Source of the DNA: Pegea sp. RAD2-039
Lineage: Eukaryota > Chordata > Thaliacea > Salpida > Salpidae
Direction of reading: 5' to 3'
Length of the DNA: 64,000 nucleotides
Assembly: GCA_034620365.1 (NCBI GenBank)
Contig: JAQGEQ010000107.1
Location: forward strand, 124,001 to 188,000
The number at the start of each line of letters is the position of its first letter. Within the stretch, counting starts at the first letter, position 1. A model generated the notes under the pieces. That model had not been told where the DNA came from, searched no databases, and saw nothing but the letters and a program-made list of their open reading frames with translations. The position numbers and the translations under genes were made by a program. Of the stretch, positions 9,785-22,413 are shown one piece after another.

Positions 9785-11657
9785 TTTGCAAATAGCGATT
9801 TACTAATTTTAAGTCTATTTTATAAATTGATAAATTTCTTTCTCATTCTAAATCATCTTCAACATTTCTTTTTAAGTGATGTATTTAAACAAGTCACAAT
9901 GTAACTCTATAATCTTTTTGCTACTTCAATTATGAGTTGACAACATTTCTTTAATTGCATATTTGGCGTATTTGTAAATAAATCTTTAAAATAATATTAA
10001 ATCAATTAACCATCTATCAATCGCAGAGAGTCATTCCTGTAACTGATTATATAATAATAAAAGCTTTACAACTATTTGGTTCCTAAATCTATTTAGTTAG
10101 TGATTGAGTCTTTCTACAAACAAGTTGATTTTAAGCTATAATATAATTAAATGTAGATGAAAATAACTTTTTGATAAAGTTCATATTGAAATCTATTATG
10201 ATAAAAGTCATACCAGCCTTCATTCAAAATTTATAATTGCTTGTATTATAGAAACAATAGTTTTATTATAAGGTAGCAATTTTTTTCCATTACAACTTTA
10301 TCATATTTTAAATAGATTTATCAAGTATGGAATAAAAAACAATTTAAAAAAACATATATAAATATTTACAAGCAAACTTTTATTAATATTAGATAACCTT
10401 ACAAGTTTTTTACAGCTAACAGTAAATGGGATATTCCATTTTCAATTAAGAATCAAACTATTATTTGTCAGACTGGTTTTTATGTTTAATTCTTTACATT
10501 ATTTAAATATTTTGTCACAATTGTTTTCATTATTGTTTTATGAAGGAACAGTTTCAAATGATTTAAACCTAAAAAGCTTTTTCCTATTCCACTTTTAAGA
10601 TTTTTGTGATTATTTAGTTTGCATCAAATTACATTTCTAAGCAACGATAATCGTTGCTCTAACTTTTTCAGAAATTTTAAATCTTCAAACTATTGATTTT
10701 CTTTCAACTATCAAGTAAAACATTTTACCGAAAAATTTGAAGACCTTTGTAAAAATAGATTATAGAGTATCAAAGTAGGCTTAAATGAAAAATCTAACTT
10801 AGATTGATGTTTTGTCAATGTATAAAAGTTTTTTTGTTATTCATTTTATATCTTTTAAGCTTATTTCCATCATATTTTCATCTAATGTTTGTATTACAGA
10901 CAAATTAATTGATAATTGAAATGTGACTAACAGTTTATCCAACTAAAACTCAACTAATTGCTTTATCTATTGAAATAACTTATATTTCAGTTACTTTTTG
11001 CTTATCTGCATTTAATTGCAAAAAATAAATTGTATTATTTTTAACCTTGATCAAGTAATTTAGTTTTTTATGGTTTACCCAAAAGATTAAGCCATAATGA
11101 CATCATCATTAATATGGTTGATTTAAAAACTCCTAAATAAAGATGTCACTAATATAGAGTCAGACGGTTCTCGTTAAAGAAAATTATTTCCTGATTAAAA
11201 AATTTGAAATTTAAATTATTACGAACTGATTAGCCTTAATATGAAATATTTTGTGTATTTTTCAAATATTTTAATCATAGCATAATATATAACGTGTATT
11301 TTCTTACTTTGAAATTGTATTTGAATTTTCAAAATGAATATTTGCTTTTAATTTGCATCAGTTAACCTAAAAAAATTCCTTGATTATAAAAAAAACTTTC
11401 AAATTTAATTATTTCGATGAGAAGAAAAAATATGTTTCTAAATTTAACTTGAGATCTATATAAAGTTAAATATCTATAAAAATAGATAGATATTTTTAAA
11501 GTTAGTAGATAATGAATATTTGAACTTTAATGAAAGCTAAAAAAAGTTTCTGAATAAATGATAAGATTTTCAATTAGAACTTAGTAAAACAGCTTTTAAA
11601 GTAAAACTAATTGCTTAGTACCAGAAAAGACTTCAGTACTTTTGTTTCTTTGATAAA
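9785..11657. other. CTLD-1 intergenic unit, near-identical to 7.03-8.91 kb
   Basis: A conserved 3' UTR with AATAAA at 9977, then the same spacer as the preceding unit. Start-to-start distance between copies 2 and 3 is 2743 bp. No other gene is seen. Confidence 0.6.
11098..11173 (+). promoter_or_regulatory. Conserved promoter-like block upstream of the CTLD-1 gene at 11658
   Basis: TGACATCATC, TAAATAAA and TCAGACGGTTCTCG are in the same order and spacing as at 8355. The TCAG is 498 nt before the ATG. Confidence 0.45.
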
Positions 11658-12527
11658 ATGATTCTTGATAAATGTAAAAAGCTTTTTAACTCCAGTATTG
11701 GAGTCATTGAGGTTGTTGATGATTTCAAAACTAAATCGGAAGCAGCTGAGTATTGTGAAGAGAATGATGGAATGTTGATTTCATTACATAATCAGTCAGT
11801 AGTTGAGGAAGTATCAGAAAAATTGGTTAATTGTTTTGATGAAACTGGACACGTGGTTGTTAGGAAACGAGTATTCTGGCAAATTGGAATAAACTGTGAA
11901 AATGGAAACTACATTTGGGAAGATGGAAGCAAATTTAAAGAAGGCGTATTTGAATTAAGGTGGAAATTTCCAGAAAACCATTGTGGGGATATTTATCTTT
12001 ATTCTCGCTCTAATCAACTGTGTCCCTTTTACGGGGTAGATCAATCTAGTTATCCATTTTTATGTTTGAAGAATAGTGCAGCTGAACAAACAACCTCTTC
12101 ATCATCTACATCAACAGAAATATCAAACTTGCATGTAGAAGAAGTTTGTAGTTCAACTGTTGGGCTTCTTGTGGCTATGTTTGTGCTACTTGTAATTATT
12201 TGCTGTTTAGTTTTGAAGATGACCTTTTCAAAGAAGAAGCAAAAAATAACCAGTGACAATATCGAACTTCAAGAAACAACTGTTGATGACGTGGCTTATG
12301 CAAAAACTTATGAATTGATTTATGATTTAGCTGATGACGTAATTGAAGAAGAAAGTGAAGTAGTTGGTGACGTATTAAAAGCAAGTGATGAAGTGATCAA
12401 CAAAACATGTGAAGTGATTGCTGACGTAGAAAAAACATATGAAGAAATAGAAGATGTACTGGGAAAGCATAAAACAGTTGAAGGCCCTGAAGAAAGAGTA
12501 AATATAATTTATAACATGGAATTTTGA
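11658..12527 (+). CDS. CTLD-1 receptor copy 3 (289 aa)
   Basis: ATG at 11658 (MILDKCKKLF). The N11 sequon is present (NSS). The variable half reads RKRVFWQIGI ... CGDIYLYSRSNQLCPFYG, the 'YSSSNQL' ectodomain type shared with copies at 15658 and 22414, with one extra cysteine (QLCPF). The stalk is TSSSSTSTE, the TM is MFVLLVIICCLVLKMTF and the tail carries YELI, YEEI and the terminal IIYNMEF. It opens the three-copy block that was duplicated as a whole to 18418. AATAAA at 12731. Intact; role as a surface receptor is inferred from topology. Confidence 0.8.
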   Translation: MILDKCKKLFNSSIGVIEVVDDFKTKSEAAEYCEENDGMLISLHNQSVVEEVSEKLVNCFDETGHVVVRKRVFWQIGINCENGNYIWEDGSKFKEGVFELRWKFPENHCGDIYLYSRSNQLCPFYGVDQSSYPFLCLKNSAAEQTTSSSSTSTEISNLHVEEVCSSTVGLLVAMFVLLVIICCLVLKMTFSKKKQKITSDNIELQETTVDDVAYAKTYELIYDLADDVIEEESEVVGDVLKASDEVINKTCEVIADVEKTYEEIEDVLGKHKTVEGPEERVNIIYNMEF

Positions 12528-13973
12528 TTTGCAAACAGCGATTTACTGAATTTAACTTTTATTTTGTAAATTGATAAAAATTCTTTCTAATTCTAAATTA
12601 TTTTCAACATTTCTTTTTAAGTGATATTTTTAAAACAAATCACAAAGTAACTCTATAATCTTTATATCTATATCTTGCTTTTATTATGAGGTGACAACTT
12701 TTTTTTAATTGTATATTTAGCGTATTTGTAAATAAATTTTTAAAGTAATATTAAATCAATTAACCATCTATCAATCGCAGAGAGTATTTCCTTAAACTGA
12801 TTATATAATAATAAAAGCTTTAAAACTATTTGGTTCCTGATCTGATTTAGTTAGTGAATGAGTCTTTCTACAAACAAGTTGACTTTAAGGTATAATATAA
12901 TTAACTTTAGATCAAAATAACTTTTTTATAATGTCCATAATGAAATCTATTATAATAAATTTCATGGCAGCTTTTATTTAAAATTTATAATTGTTTTTAT
13001 TACAGAAATAATGTTTTATTATAAGGAAGCAATTTTTCTTCCACTGCAACTTTATCATATTTTTACATAGTTTCATTAAGTATTAAAGAAATAACTATTA
13101 ACAAAACGTACAAAAATATTTAACATAAAACTATATATTTATTACTATCATAGTAATCATGCATACATATTTTATTTTCTTAAAGCTTAGTTCCATCATA
13201 TTTTCATCTAATGTTTGTATTAGAGATAAATCAATTGATAATTGAAAGGTGACTAACAGTTTATACAAGTAAAACTCAATTAATTGCTTTATCTAATGCT
13301 TCAGTTACTTTTTCGTTTATCTGTGTTTAACTGCAAAAAAAAACAAAAGTATTTCTTACCCACTTCAGGTAATTTAGATTTTTATAGTTGACCCAAAAGA
13401 TAAAGCCAGAATGACATCATCATTAATATTGTTGACTTAAAAAATCCGAAATAAAGATGTCAATAATATAGAATCAGACGGTTCTTGTTAAAGAAAATTA
13501 TTTCTTGATTACAAAATCTAAAAGGTTTTATTTCTAGAAACTGAATTAGTTTTAATATGAAATATTTTGAATTTAATTCAATCTTTTTAATCATAGCATA
13601 ATATAAAACGTTTATTTTATTTTCTGAAGTTGAATTTGAATTTTCAAAATGAATATTTTCTTTTGATTCGGAATAGTTAGCTTAAATTAAATTTTTCTAT
13701 TTATAAAAAAAACTTTCAAATTTAAATATTTTTTTAAAAAGAAAAATTATCTTTATAAATTTAACTTTAATTATTTTAAAGTTAAATATTTATAAACATA
13801 GAAAAATATTTTCAAATTTAATTGATAATGAATATTTGATTTTTAATGAAAGGTGAATAAAGTTTCTGAATAAAAGCTAATATCTTTAATAAGAACTGAG
13901 TAAAACAGCTTTTAAATTGTAACTAATTGCTTAGTACTAGAACAGACTTCAGTACTTTAGTTTTTTAGATAAA
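12528..13973. other. CTLD-1 intergenic unit (shorter version)
   Basis: 3' UTR with AATAAA at 12731, then a spacer that lacks part of the sequence seen in the 7-9 kb unit. It is nearly identical to 19.29-20.73 kb. No other gene is seen. Confidence 0.55.
13412..13490 (+). promoter_or_regulatory. Conserved promoter-like block before the truncated copy at 13974
   Basis: TGACATCATC, AAATAAAG and TCAGACGGTTCTTG, with the TCAG 500 nt before the ATG. The block is kept although the downstream gene is broken. Confidence 0.4.
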
Positions 13974-14345
13974 ATGTCTCAGGTTAAATGTAAAAAGCTT
14001 CTTAACTCCAGTATTGGAGTCATTGAGGTTGTTGATGAATATAAAGTTAAATCTGAAGCAGTTAAGTATTGTGAAAGGAATGATGGAATGTTGATTCCAC
14101 TCCATAATCAGTCAGTAGTTGATAAAGTATCAAAAAAATTGGTTGATTGTTTTGATGAAAGTGGACATTTGATTGCTAGGAAAGAATCATGATGGCACAT
14201 TGGAATAAATTGTGAGAATGGAAACTACAATGGGAAGATGGAAACAGATTTGAAGAAAGTGCATTTGAAATTAAGTTCAAACAATAAAATGTTTTGATAT
14301 TTATCTTTATCCACTTGCTAATTAACTTCTTTCCATTACCGTGGT
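13974..14345 (+). pseudogene. CTLD-1 5'-half pseudogene
   Basis: The first 72 codons are intact (MSQVKCKKLL; sequons N11 and N45), then a TGA at 14190-14192 follows GHLIARKES. After the stop the homologous frame continues (WHIGINCENGNY), shifts, and decays within ~150 bp. The stalk, TM and tail are absent: sequence jumps to the B-type flank of the next gene near 14345-14390. A near-identical truncated copy is at 20731, so the truncation predates the 6.76 kb duplication. A 72-residue constant-region product is possible but unlikely to be a receptor. Confidence 0.75.
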
Positions 14346-15657
14346 AACTTGCTCATAGAAAATGAGAATTATTATTTCTACACAGAATTATTTTAGACTT
14401 CACCACAAGTTACATTTAATTTTCACTATCCATAAAAATTATTTAGTTCACAGTAAGACTAAAATAGATACAATTTTCTTTGAAGTCAATATAGTTTTGC
14501 AAACTTTATATTAATATTAATGATTTACTTTCTCTTACTGGCAACGTTATATATATTAGTAAAATAAATTTGATATTTTGAACACAAATTAATGAAACTA
14601 AACAAAGGTTTTTCCAATCTTATAAACTTCGTTATCATCTGTTTACTAGAATCTGAGAAAACTTAAGTCGATTGTTAGATCGTGTTTATGCTAAAACTGC
14701 ACAGAAGAAATTTAATTTTTTATATTAACTTAAAACAACTTTTAATAAACTAGCTGTTTGGTTGTAGCAATAAAATATTTGTTAAAAATTAGCTTGAAAG
14801 AGTAAGTTGCAACTATTAACAAAGTATTAATATTGTAAACTATTATACTATTTGGGTTATGAGTTGATAAAAATAAATTATAATTACAAATTTGAGGCTT
14901 AGTTAGTTAGGAAATAATTATAATTGGAATATTATCTAAACAAAATCGATTTTAAAGACTTTAAGATAACTAATTCTGAACTAGTGGTAGTAAAATAATG
15001 TTTGAGTTCAAAAGTTTTTATGTTAGTATTTTTGTAAATATTTATCTACTTCAAAATAACAATTTATAATTGAAATAAAGATAAGTCACTTTCTATCTTT
15101 CTAGATAATTTCGATTTTAGTCTTATAGTTAATATGATCTATATAAAGAAATTAAATTGCATTGTTATAAATTCATCAAATAAAAAATACCAAACAAATT
15201 GAAAAAAATAAATTGTTTTAACAAAAATGCATTTTTTTTGTTTCAAATAAAATAAAAACCAAACCAGTAACACCAAAAACATATAAATTAATATGAAATT
15301 AAAGCAAAATATTTTCAATTTAATAAATAATTGTGTTATTTAAAAATAAATAAAAATCTTTTTTCTTTAGAAAAATTGGTTTTATTAAACATTAGGCAAA
15401 CAGTATTTTTAAACTAGAGAATTTTCAAATATTTTTTTTATCTTTATTTATAATATCAACAAAAACGTATTCTGGTTATTTTAGGCAAAGTTTATTCTTG
15501 TAACGAAACCTATTCTTTGTGAAAAAAAAACAATCATCTTCAAAGAAAGTTTTTGAATAAAAAAATTTAAAGAAAATTGAACAATTTTTAAAGTTGAAAA
15601 CCTAACTCATTATCAAAGAGTTCATTATCAGTTAAAGTGATTTGATATTTGCATAAA
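14346..15657. other. B-type 5' flank of the CTLD-1 gene at 15658
   Basis: It matches 4.19-6.13 kb (with a ~670 bp length difference) and 21.10-22.41 kb. It lacks the TGACATCATC/TCAGACGG block of the A-type flank. An acceptor-like TTCATTATCAG ends at 15640, 17 nt before the ATG. No other gene is seen. Confidence 0.55.
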
Positions 15658-16530
15658 ATGTATCAGGTTAAATGTAAAAAGCTTTTTAACTCCAGTATTG
15701 GAGTCATTGAGGTTGTTGATGATTTCAAAACTAAATCTGAAGCAGTTAAGTATTGTGAAGAAAATGATGGAATGTTGATTCCATTTCATAATCAGTCAGT
15801 AGTTGAGGAAGTATCAGATAAGTTGGTTGATTGTTTTGATGAAAGTGGACATCTGATTGCTAGGAAAGAACTATGGTGGCACATTGGAATAAGTTGTGAG
15901 AATGGAAACTACATTTGGGAAGATGGAAGCAAATTTAAAGAAGGTGTATTTGAATTAAAGTGGAAATTGCCAGAAAACCATTGTGGGGATATTTATCTTT
16001 ATTCTAGCTCTAATCAACTGTTTCCCGTTGACGGGGTAACTCAATCAAGTTATCCATTTTTGTGTTTGAAGAATAGTGCAGCTGAACAAGCAACCACTTC
16101 ATCATCTACATCAACAGAAATATCAAACTTGCATAAAAAAGAAGTTTGTAGTTCAACTGTTGGGCTTCTTGTGGCTTTGATTGTGCTACTTGTAATTATT
16201 TGCTGTTTAATTTTGAAGATGACCTTTTCAAAGAAGAAGAAAAAATTAACCAGTGACAATATCGAACTTCAAGAAACAAATGTTGGTGACGTAGTTTATA
16301 CTGACGCTGATGAATTCATTTATGATGTAGCTGATGACGTAATTGAAGAAGAAACTGAAAGAGGTGTTGGTGTATTAAATAAAGCAAGTGAAGAAGTGAT
16401 CAACAAATCAAGTGAAGTGATTGCTGACGTAGAAAACACATATGAAGAAATAGAAGATGTACTGGAAAAGCGTAAAGCAGTTGAAGGCCCTGAAGAAAGA
16501 ATAAATATAATTTATAACATGGAACTTTGA
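15658..16530 (+). CDS. CTLD-1 receptor copy 4 (290 aa)
   Basis: First ATG at 15658 (MYQVKCKKLF, as in the copy at 6127). The ectodomain is of the YSSSNQL type (CGDIYLYSSSNQLFPVDG) and nearly identical to the copy at 22414. Stalk ATTSSSTSTE, TM LIVLLVIICCLILKMTF, then KKKKK. The tail differs from copies 1-3: YTDADEFIYDV replaces YELIYDL, so the first YxxI is lost, but YEEI and the terminal IIYNMEL are kept. AATAAA at 16733. Its flank is B-type, so promoter control may differ from A-type copies. Confidence 0.8.
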   Translation: MYQVKCKKLFNSSIGVIEVVDDFKTKSEAVKYCEENDGMLIPFHNQSVVEEVSDKLVDCFDESGHLIARKELWWHIGISCENGNYIWEDGSKFKEGVFELKWKLPENHCGDIYLYSSSNQLFPVDGVTQSSYPFLCLKNSAAEQATTSSSTSTEISNLHKKEVCSSTVGLLVALIVLLVIICCLILKMTFSKKKKKLTSDNIELQETNVGDVVYTDADEFIYDVADDVIEEETERGVGVLNKASEEVINKSSEVIADVENTYEEIEDVLEKRKAVEGPEERINIIYNMEL

Positions 16531-18417
16531 TTTGAGAATAGCAATTTACTAGTTTTAACTTCTATTTGTTAAATTGATAAAAATTCTTTCTAATTCTAAA
16601 TTATTTTCAACATTTCTTTTTAAGTGATATTTTTAAACAAATCACAAGGTAACTCTATAAGCCCTATATCTATATCTTGCTTTTATTATGACGTGACAAC
16701 TTTTCTATAATTGTATATTCAGCTTATTTGTAAATAAATTTTTAAAGTAATATTCAATCAAATAACCATCTATCAATTGCAGAGAGTATTTCCTTTAACT
16801 GATTATATAATAATAAAAGCTTTAAATATATTTGGTTCCTAAATCTATTTAGTTAGTGATTGAGTCTTTCTACAAACAAGTTGATTTTAAGCTATAATAT
16901 AATTAAATGTAGATCAAACTAACTTTTTGATAATGTCCATAATGAAATCTATTATAATAAATTTCATAACAGCCTTCATTCAAAATTTATAATTGCTTGT
17001 ATTAAAGAAACAATAGTTTTATTATAAGGTAGCAATTTTTCTTCCTTTGCAACTTTATGATAATTTAAATAGATTTATCAAGTATGGTATAAAAAACAGT
17101 TTAAAAAAACGTATATGAATATTTGCAAGCAAACTTTTATTAATATTAGATAACCTTACAAGTTTTTTACAGCTAACAGTAAATGGGATATTCCATTTTC
17201 AATTAAGAATCAAACTATTATTTGTCAGACTGGTTTTTATGTTTAATTCTTCACATTATTTAAATATTTTGTCACAATTCTTTTCATTATTGTTTTATGA
17301 AGGAACAGTTTCAAATGATTTAAACCTAAAAAGCTTTTTCCTATTACACTTTTAAGATTTTTGTGATTATTTAGTTTGCATCAAATTACATTTCTAAGCA
17401 ACAATAATCGTTGCTCTAACTTTTTCAGAAATTTTAAATCTTCAAACTATTGATTTTCTTTCAACTATCAAGTAAAACATTTTACCGAAAAATTTGAAGA
17501 CCTTTGTAAAAACAGATTATAGAGTATCAAAGTAGGCTTAAATGAAAAATCTAACTTAGATTGATGTTTTATCAATGTATAAAATTTTTTTTGTTATTTA
17601 TCTTATATCTTTTAAGCTTATTTCCATCATATTTTCATCTAATGTTTGTATTACAGACAAATTAATTGATAATTGAAATGTGACTAACAGCTTATACAAC
17701 TAAAACTCAACTAATTGCTTTATCTATTGAAATAACGTATATTTCAGTTACTTTTTTGTTTATCTGCATTTAATTGCAAAAAATAAATTGTATGATTTTT
17801 AACCTTGATCAAGTAATTTAGTTTTTTATGGTTGACCCAAGAGATACAGCCATAATGACATCATCATTAATATGGTTGATTTAAAAAATCCTAAATAAAG
17901 ATGTCAATAATATAGCGTCAGACGGTTCTCGTTAAAGAAAATTATTTCCTGATTAAAAAATTTGGAAGCTTTAATTATTACGAGCTGATTAGCTTTAGTA
18001 TGAAATATTTTTAGTATTTTTTAAACTTTTTAATCATAGCATAATATATAACGTTTATTTTCTTACTTTGAAATTGTATTTGAATTTTCAAAATGAATAT
18101 TTGCTTTTAATTTGCATCAGTTAACCTAAAAAAATTCTTTGATTATAAAAAAAAACTTTCAAATTTAATTATTTTGATAAGAAGAAAAAATATGTTTCTA
18201 AATTTAACTTGAGATCTATATAAAGTTAAATATCTATAAAAATAGATAGATATTTTTTAAGTTAGTAGATAATGAATATTTGAACTTTAATGAAAGCTAA
18301 AAAAAGTTTCTGAATAAATGATAAGATTTTCAATAAGAACTTAGTAAAACAGCTTTAAAAGTGAAACTAATTGCTTAGTACCAGAACAGACTTCAGTACT
18401 TTTGTTTCTTTGATAAA
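16531..18417. other. CTLD-1 intergenic unit, long version
   Basis: 3' UTR with AATAAA at 16733, then spacer homologous to 7.03-8.91 kb and 9.79-11.65 kb, with the promoter-like block at 17855. No other gene is seen. Confidence 0.55.
17855..17932 (+). promoter_or_regulatory. Conserved promoter-like block upstream of the CTLD-1 gene at 18418
   Basis: TGACATCATC, TAAATAAA and TCAGACGGTTCTCG; the TCAG is 500 nt before the ATG. Confidence 0.45.
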
Positions 18418-19251
18418 ATGATTCTTGCTAAATGTAAAAAGCTTTTTAAATCCAGTATTGGAGTCATTGAGGCTGTTGATGACCTTAAAACTAAATCTGA
18501 AGCAGTTAAGTATTGTGAAGAGAATGATGGAATGTTGATTCCACTCCATAATCAGTCAGTAGTTGAGGAAGTATCAGATAAATTGGTTGATTGTTTTGAT
18601 GAAACTGGACACGTGGTTGATAGGCAAAGTGAATTGTGGCGAATTGGAATAAATTGTGAAAATGGAAACTACATTTGGGAAGATGGAAGCAAATTTGAAG
18701 AAAGTGAATTTGAAATAAGGTTAAAAATGGCAAATAATAAATGCCAGGATCTTTTTCTTTCTCCAGAAGAGTATGAACTTGACTCCTTTTATTGGGTACC
18801 TCAAGCTCTTCTACGATTTTTGTGTTTGAAGAACAGTGCAGCTGAACAAACAACCACTGTATCATCTACATCTACAGAAATATCAAACTTGCATGTAAAA
18901 GAAGTTTGTAGTTCAACTGTTGGGCTTCTTGTGGCTATGTTTGTGCTATTTGTTATTATTTGCTGTATAGTTTTGAAGATGACCTTTTCAAAGAAGAAGC
19001 AAAAAATAACCAGTGACAATATCGAACTTCAAGAAACAACTGTTGATGACGTGGCTTTTGCAGAAACTTATGAATTGATTTATGATTTAGCTGATGACGT
19101 AAGTGAAGAAGAAAGTGAAAGAGTTGGTGACGTATTAAAAGCAAGTGAAGAAGTGATCAACAAAACATGTGAAGTGGTTGCTGACGTAGAAAAAACATAT
19201 GAAGAAATAGAAGATGTACTGGGAAAGGGTAAATCAGTTGAAGGCCCTTAA
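18418..19251 (+). CDS. CTLD-1 receptor copy 5, tail-truncated (277 aa)
   Basis: ATG at 18418 (MILAKCKKLF; N11 sequon lost). The ectodomain is almost identical to the copy at 8915 (YELDSFYWVP type) but the TM (FVLFVIICCIVLKMTF) differs. The tail keeps YELI and YEEI, then ends at EGP because a GAA codon is TAA at 19249-19251. The lost end would carry the terminal IIYNMEF, still readable in the 3' flank. This is a clean loss of one tyrosine motif and the protein should still be a receptor. AATAAA at 19488. Confidence 0.8.
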   Translation: MILAKCKKLFKSSIGVIEAVDDLKTKSEAVKYCEENDGMLIPLHNQSVVEEVSDKLVDCFDETGHVVDRQSELWRIGINCENGNYIWEDGSKFEESEFEIRLKMANNKCQDLFLSPEEYELDSFYWVPQALLRFLCLKNSAAEQTTTVSSTSTEISNLHVKEVCSSTVGLLVAMFVLFVIICCIVLKMTFSKKKQKITSDNIELQETTVDDVAFAETYELIYDLADDVSEEESERVGDVLKASEEVINKTCEVVADVEKTYEEIEDVLGKGKSVEGP

Positions 19252-20730
19252 GAAAGAATAAATATAATTTATAACATGGAATTTTGATTTGCAAAGAGCG
19301 ATTTACTAATTTTAAGTCTATTCTATAAATTGATAAAAATTCTTTCTAATTCTAAATCACTTTCAACATTTCTTTTTAAGTGATATTTTTAAAAAATCAC
19401 AAAGTAACTCTATAAGCTTTATATCTATATCTTGCTTTTATTATGAGGTGACAACTTTTTTTTAATTGTATATTTAGCGTATTTGTAAATAAATCTTTAA
19501 AGTAATATTCAATCAATTATCCATCTATCAATCGCAGATAGTATTTCCTTAAACTGATTATATAATAATAAAAGCTTTAAAACTATTTGGTTCCTGAACT
19601 GATTTAGTTAATGAATGAGTCTTTCTACAAACAAGTTGACTTTAAGGTATAATTTAATTAACTTTAGATCAAAATAACTTTTTGATAATGTCCATAATGA
19701 AATCTATTATAATAAATTTCATACCAGCTTTTATTTAAAATTTATAATTGTTTTTATTACAGAAATAATGTTTTATTATAAGGAAGCAATTTTTCTTCCA
19801 CTGCAACTTTATCATATTTTTACATAGTTTCATTAAGTATTATAGAAATAACAATTAACAAAACTTACAAAAATATTTAACATAAAACTATATATTTATT
19901 ACTATCATAGTAATCATGCATACATATTTTATTTTCTTAAAGCTTAGTTCCATCATATTTTCATCTAATGTTTGTATTAGAGATAAATCAATTGATAATT
20001 GAAAGGTGACTAACAGTTTATACAAGTAAAACTCAATTAATTGCTTTATCTAATGCTTCAGTTACTTTTTCGTTTATCTGTGTTTAACTGCAAAAAAAAA
20101 CAAAAGTATTTCTTACCCACTTCAGGTAAATTAGATTTTTATAGTTAACCCAAAAGATAAAGCCAGAATGACATCATCATTAATATTGTTGACTTAAAAA
20201 ATCCGAAATAAAGATGTCAATAATATAGAATCAGACGGTTCTTGTTAAAGAAATTATTTCTTGATTACAAAATCTAAAAGGTTTTATTTCTAGAAACTGA
20301 ATTAGTTTTAATATGAAATATTTTGAATTTAATTCAATCTTTTTAATCATAGCATAATATAAAACGTTTATTTTATTTTCTGAAGTTGAATTTGAATTTT
20401 CAAAATGAATATTTTCTTTTGATTCGGAATAGTTAGCTTAAATTAAATTTTTCTATTTATAAAAAAAACTTTCAAATTTAAATATTTTTTTTAAAAAGAA
20501 AAATTATCTTTATGAATTTAACTTTAATTATTTTAAAGTTAAATATTTATAAACATAGAAAAATATTTTCAAATTTAATTGATAATGAATATTTGATTTT
20601 TAATGAAAGGTGAATAAAGTTTCTGAATAAAAGCTAATATCTTTAATAAGAACTGAGTAAAACAGCTTTTAAATTGTAACTAATTGCTTAGTACTAGAAC
20701 AGACTTCAGTACTTCTGTTTTTTAGATAAA
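19252..20730. other. CTLD-1 intergenic unit, copy of 12.53-13.97 kb
   Basis: 3' flank and spacer with only scattered substitutions relative to 12.53-13.97 kb. It contains the block at 20169. No other gene is seen. Confidence 0.55.
20169..20244 (+). promoter_or_regulatory. Conserved promoter-like block before the truncated copy at 20731
   Basis: TGACATCATC and TCAGACGGTTCTTG, with the TCAG 500 nt before the ATG, as in the 13974 unit. Confidence 0.4.
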
Positions 20731-21100
20731 ATGTCTCAGGTTAAATGTAAAAAGCTTCTTAACTCCAGTATTGGAGTCATTGAGGTTGTTGATGAATATA
20801 AAGTTAAATCTGCAGCAGTTAAGTATTGTGAAAGGAATGATGGAATGTTGATTCCACTCCATAATCAGTCAGTAGTTGATAAAGTATCAGAAAAATTGGT
20901 TGATTGTTTTGATGAAAGTGGACATTTGATTGCTGGGAAAGAATCATGATGGCACATTGGAATAAATTGTGAGAATGGAAACTACAATGGGAAGATGGAA
21001 ACAGATTTGAAGAAAGTGCATTTGAAATTAAGTTCAAACAATAAAATGTTTTGATATTTATCTTTATCCACTTGCTAATTAACTTCTTTCCATTACCGTG
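20731..21100 (+). pseudogene. CTLD-1 5'-half pseudogene (duplicate of 13974)
   Basis: It has 72 intact codons, then TGA at the same place as the 13974 copy (…HLIAGKES, stop). The same frame shift and decay follow, and the same jump into B-type flank. It differs from 13974 by only a few substitutions (for example SAAV for SEAV), which dates the block duplication after the truncation. Confidence 0.75.
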
Positions 21101-22413
21101 GTAATTTGCTCATATAAAATGAGAATTAATATTTCTAAAAAGAATCATTTTAAACCTCACCACAAGATAGATTTAATTTTCACTATCCATAAAAATTATT
21201 TAGTTCACAGTAAGACTAAAATAGATACAATTTTCTTTGAAGTCAATATAGTTTTGCAAACTTTATATTAATATTAATGATTTACTTTCTCTTACTGGCA
21301 ACGTTATATATATTAGTAAAATAAATTTGATATTTTGAACACAAATTAATGAAACTAAACAAAGGTTTTTCCAATCTTATAAACTTCGTTATCATCTGTT
21401 TACTAGAATCTGAGAAAACTTAAGTCGATTGTTAGATCGTGTTTATGCTAAAACTGCACAGAAGAAATTTAATTTTTTATATTAACTTAAAACAACTTTT
21501 AGTAAACTAGTTGTTTGGTTGTAGCAATAAAATATTTGTTAAAAATTAGCTTGAAAGAATAAGTTGCAACTATTAACAAAGTATTAATATTGTAAACTAT
21601 TATACTATTTGGGTTATGAGTTGATAAAAATAAATTATAATTACAAATTTGAGGCTTAGTTAGGAAGAAAATAATTATAATTGGAATATTATCTAAACAA
21701 AATCGATTTTAAAGACTTTAAGATAACTAATTCTGAACTAGTGGTAGTAAAATAATGTTTGAGTTCAAAAGTTTTTATGTTAGCATTTTTGTAAATATTT
21801 ATCTACTTCAAAATATCAATTTATAATTGAAATAAAGATAAGTCACTTTCTATCTTTCTAGATAGTTTCGATTTTAGTGTTAGAGGCAGTATGATCTATA
21901 TAAAGAAATTAAATTGCATTGTGATAAATTCATCAAATAAAAAATACCAAACAAATTGAAAAAAGAAATTGTTTTAACAAAAATGCATTTTTTTTGTTTC
22001 AAATAAAATAAAAACCAAACCAGTAACACCAAAAACATATAAATTAATATGAAATTAAAGCAAAATATTTTCAATTTAATAAATAATTGTGTTATTTAAA
22101 AATAAATAAAAATCTTTTTTCTTTAGAAAAATTGGTTTTATTAAACATTAGGCAAACAGTATTTTTAAACTAGAGAATTTTCAAATATTTTTATTCTCTT
22201 TATTTATAATATCAACAAAAACGTATTCTGGTTATTTTAGGCAAAGTTTATTCTTATAACAAAACCTATTCTTTGTGAAAAAAAAACAATCGTCTTCAAA
22301 GAAAGTTTTTGAATAAAAAAATTCAAAGAAAACTGAACAATTTTTAAAGTTGAAAACCTTACTCATTATCAAAGAGTTCATTATCAGTTAAAATGATTTG
22401 ATTTTTGCATAGA
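21101..22413. other. B-type 5' flank of the CTLD-1 gene at 22414
   Basis: Copy of 14.35-15.66 kb. Acceptor-like TTCATTATCAG just upstream of the ATG. No other gene is seen. Confidence 0.55.
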
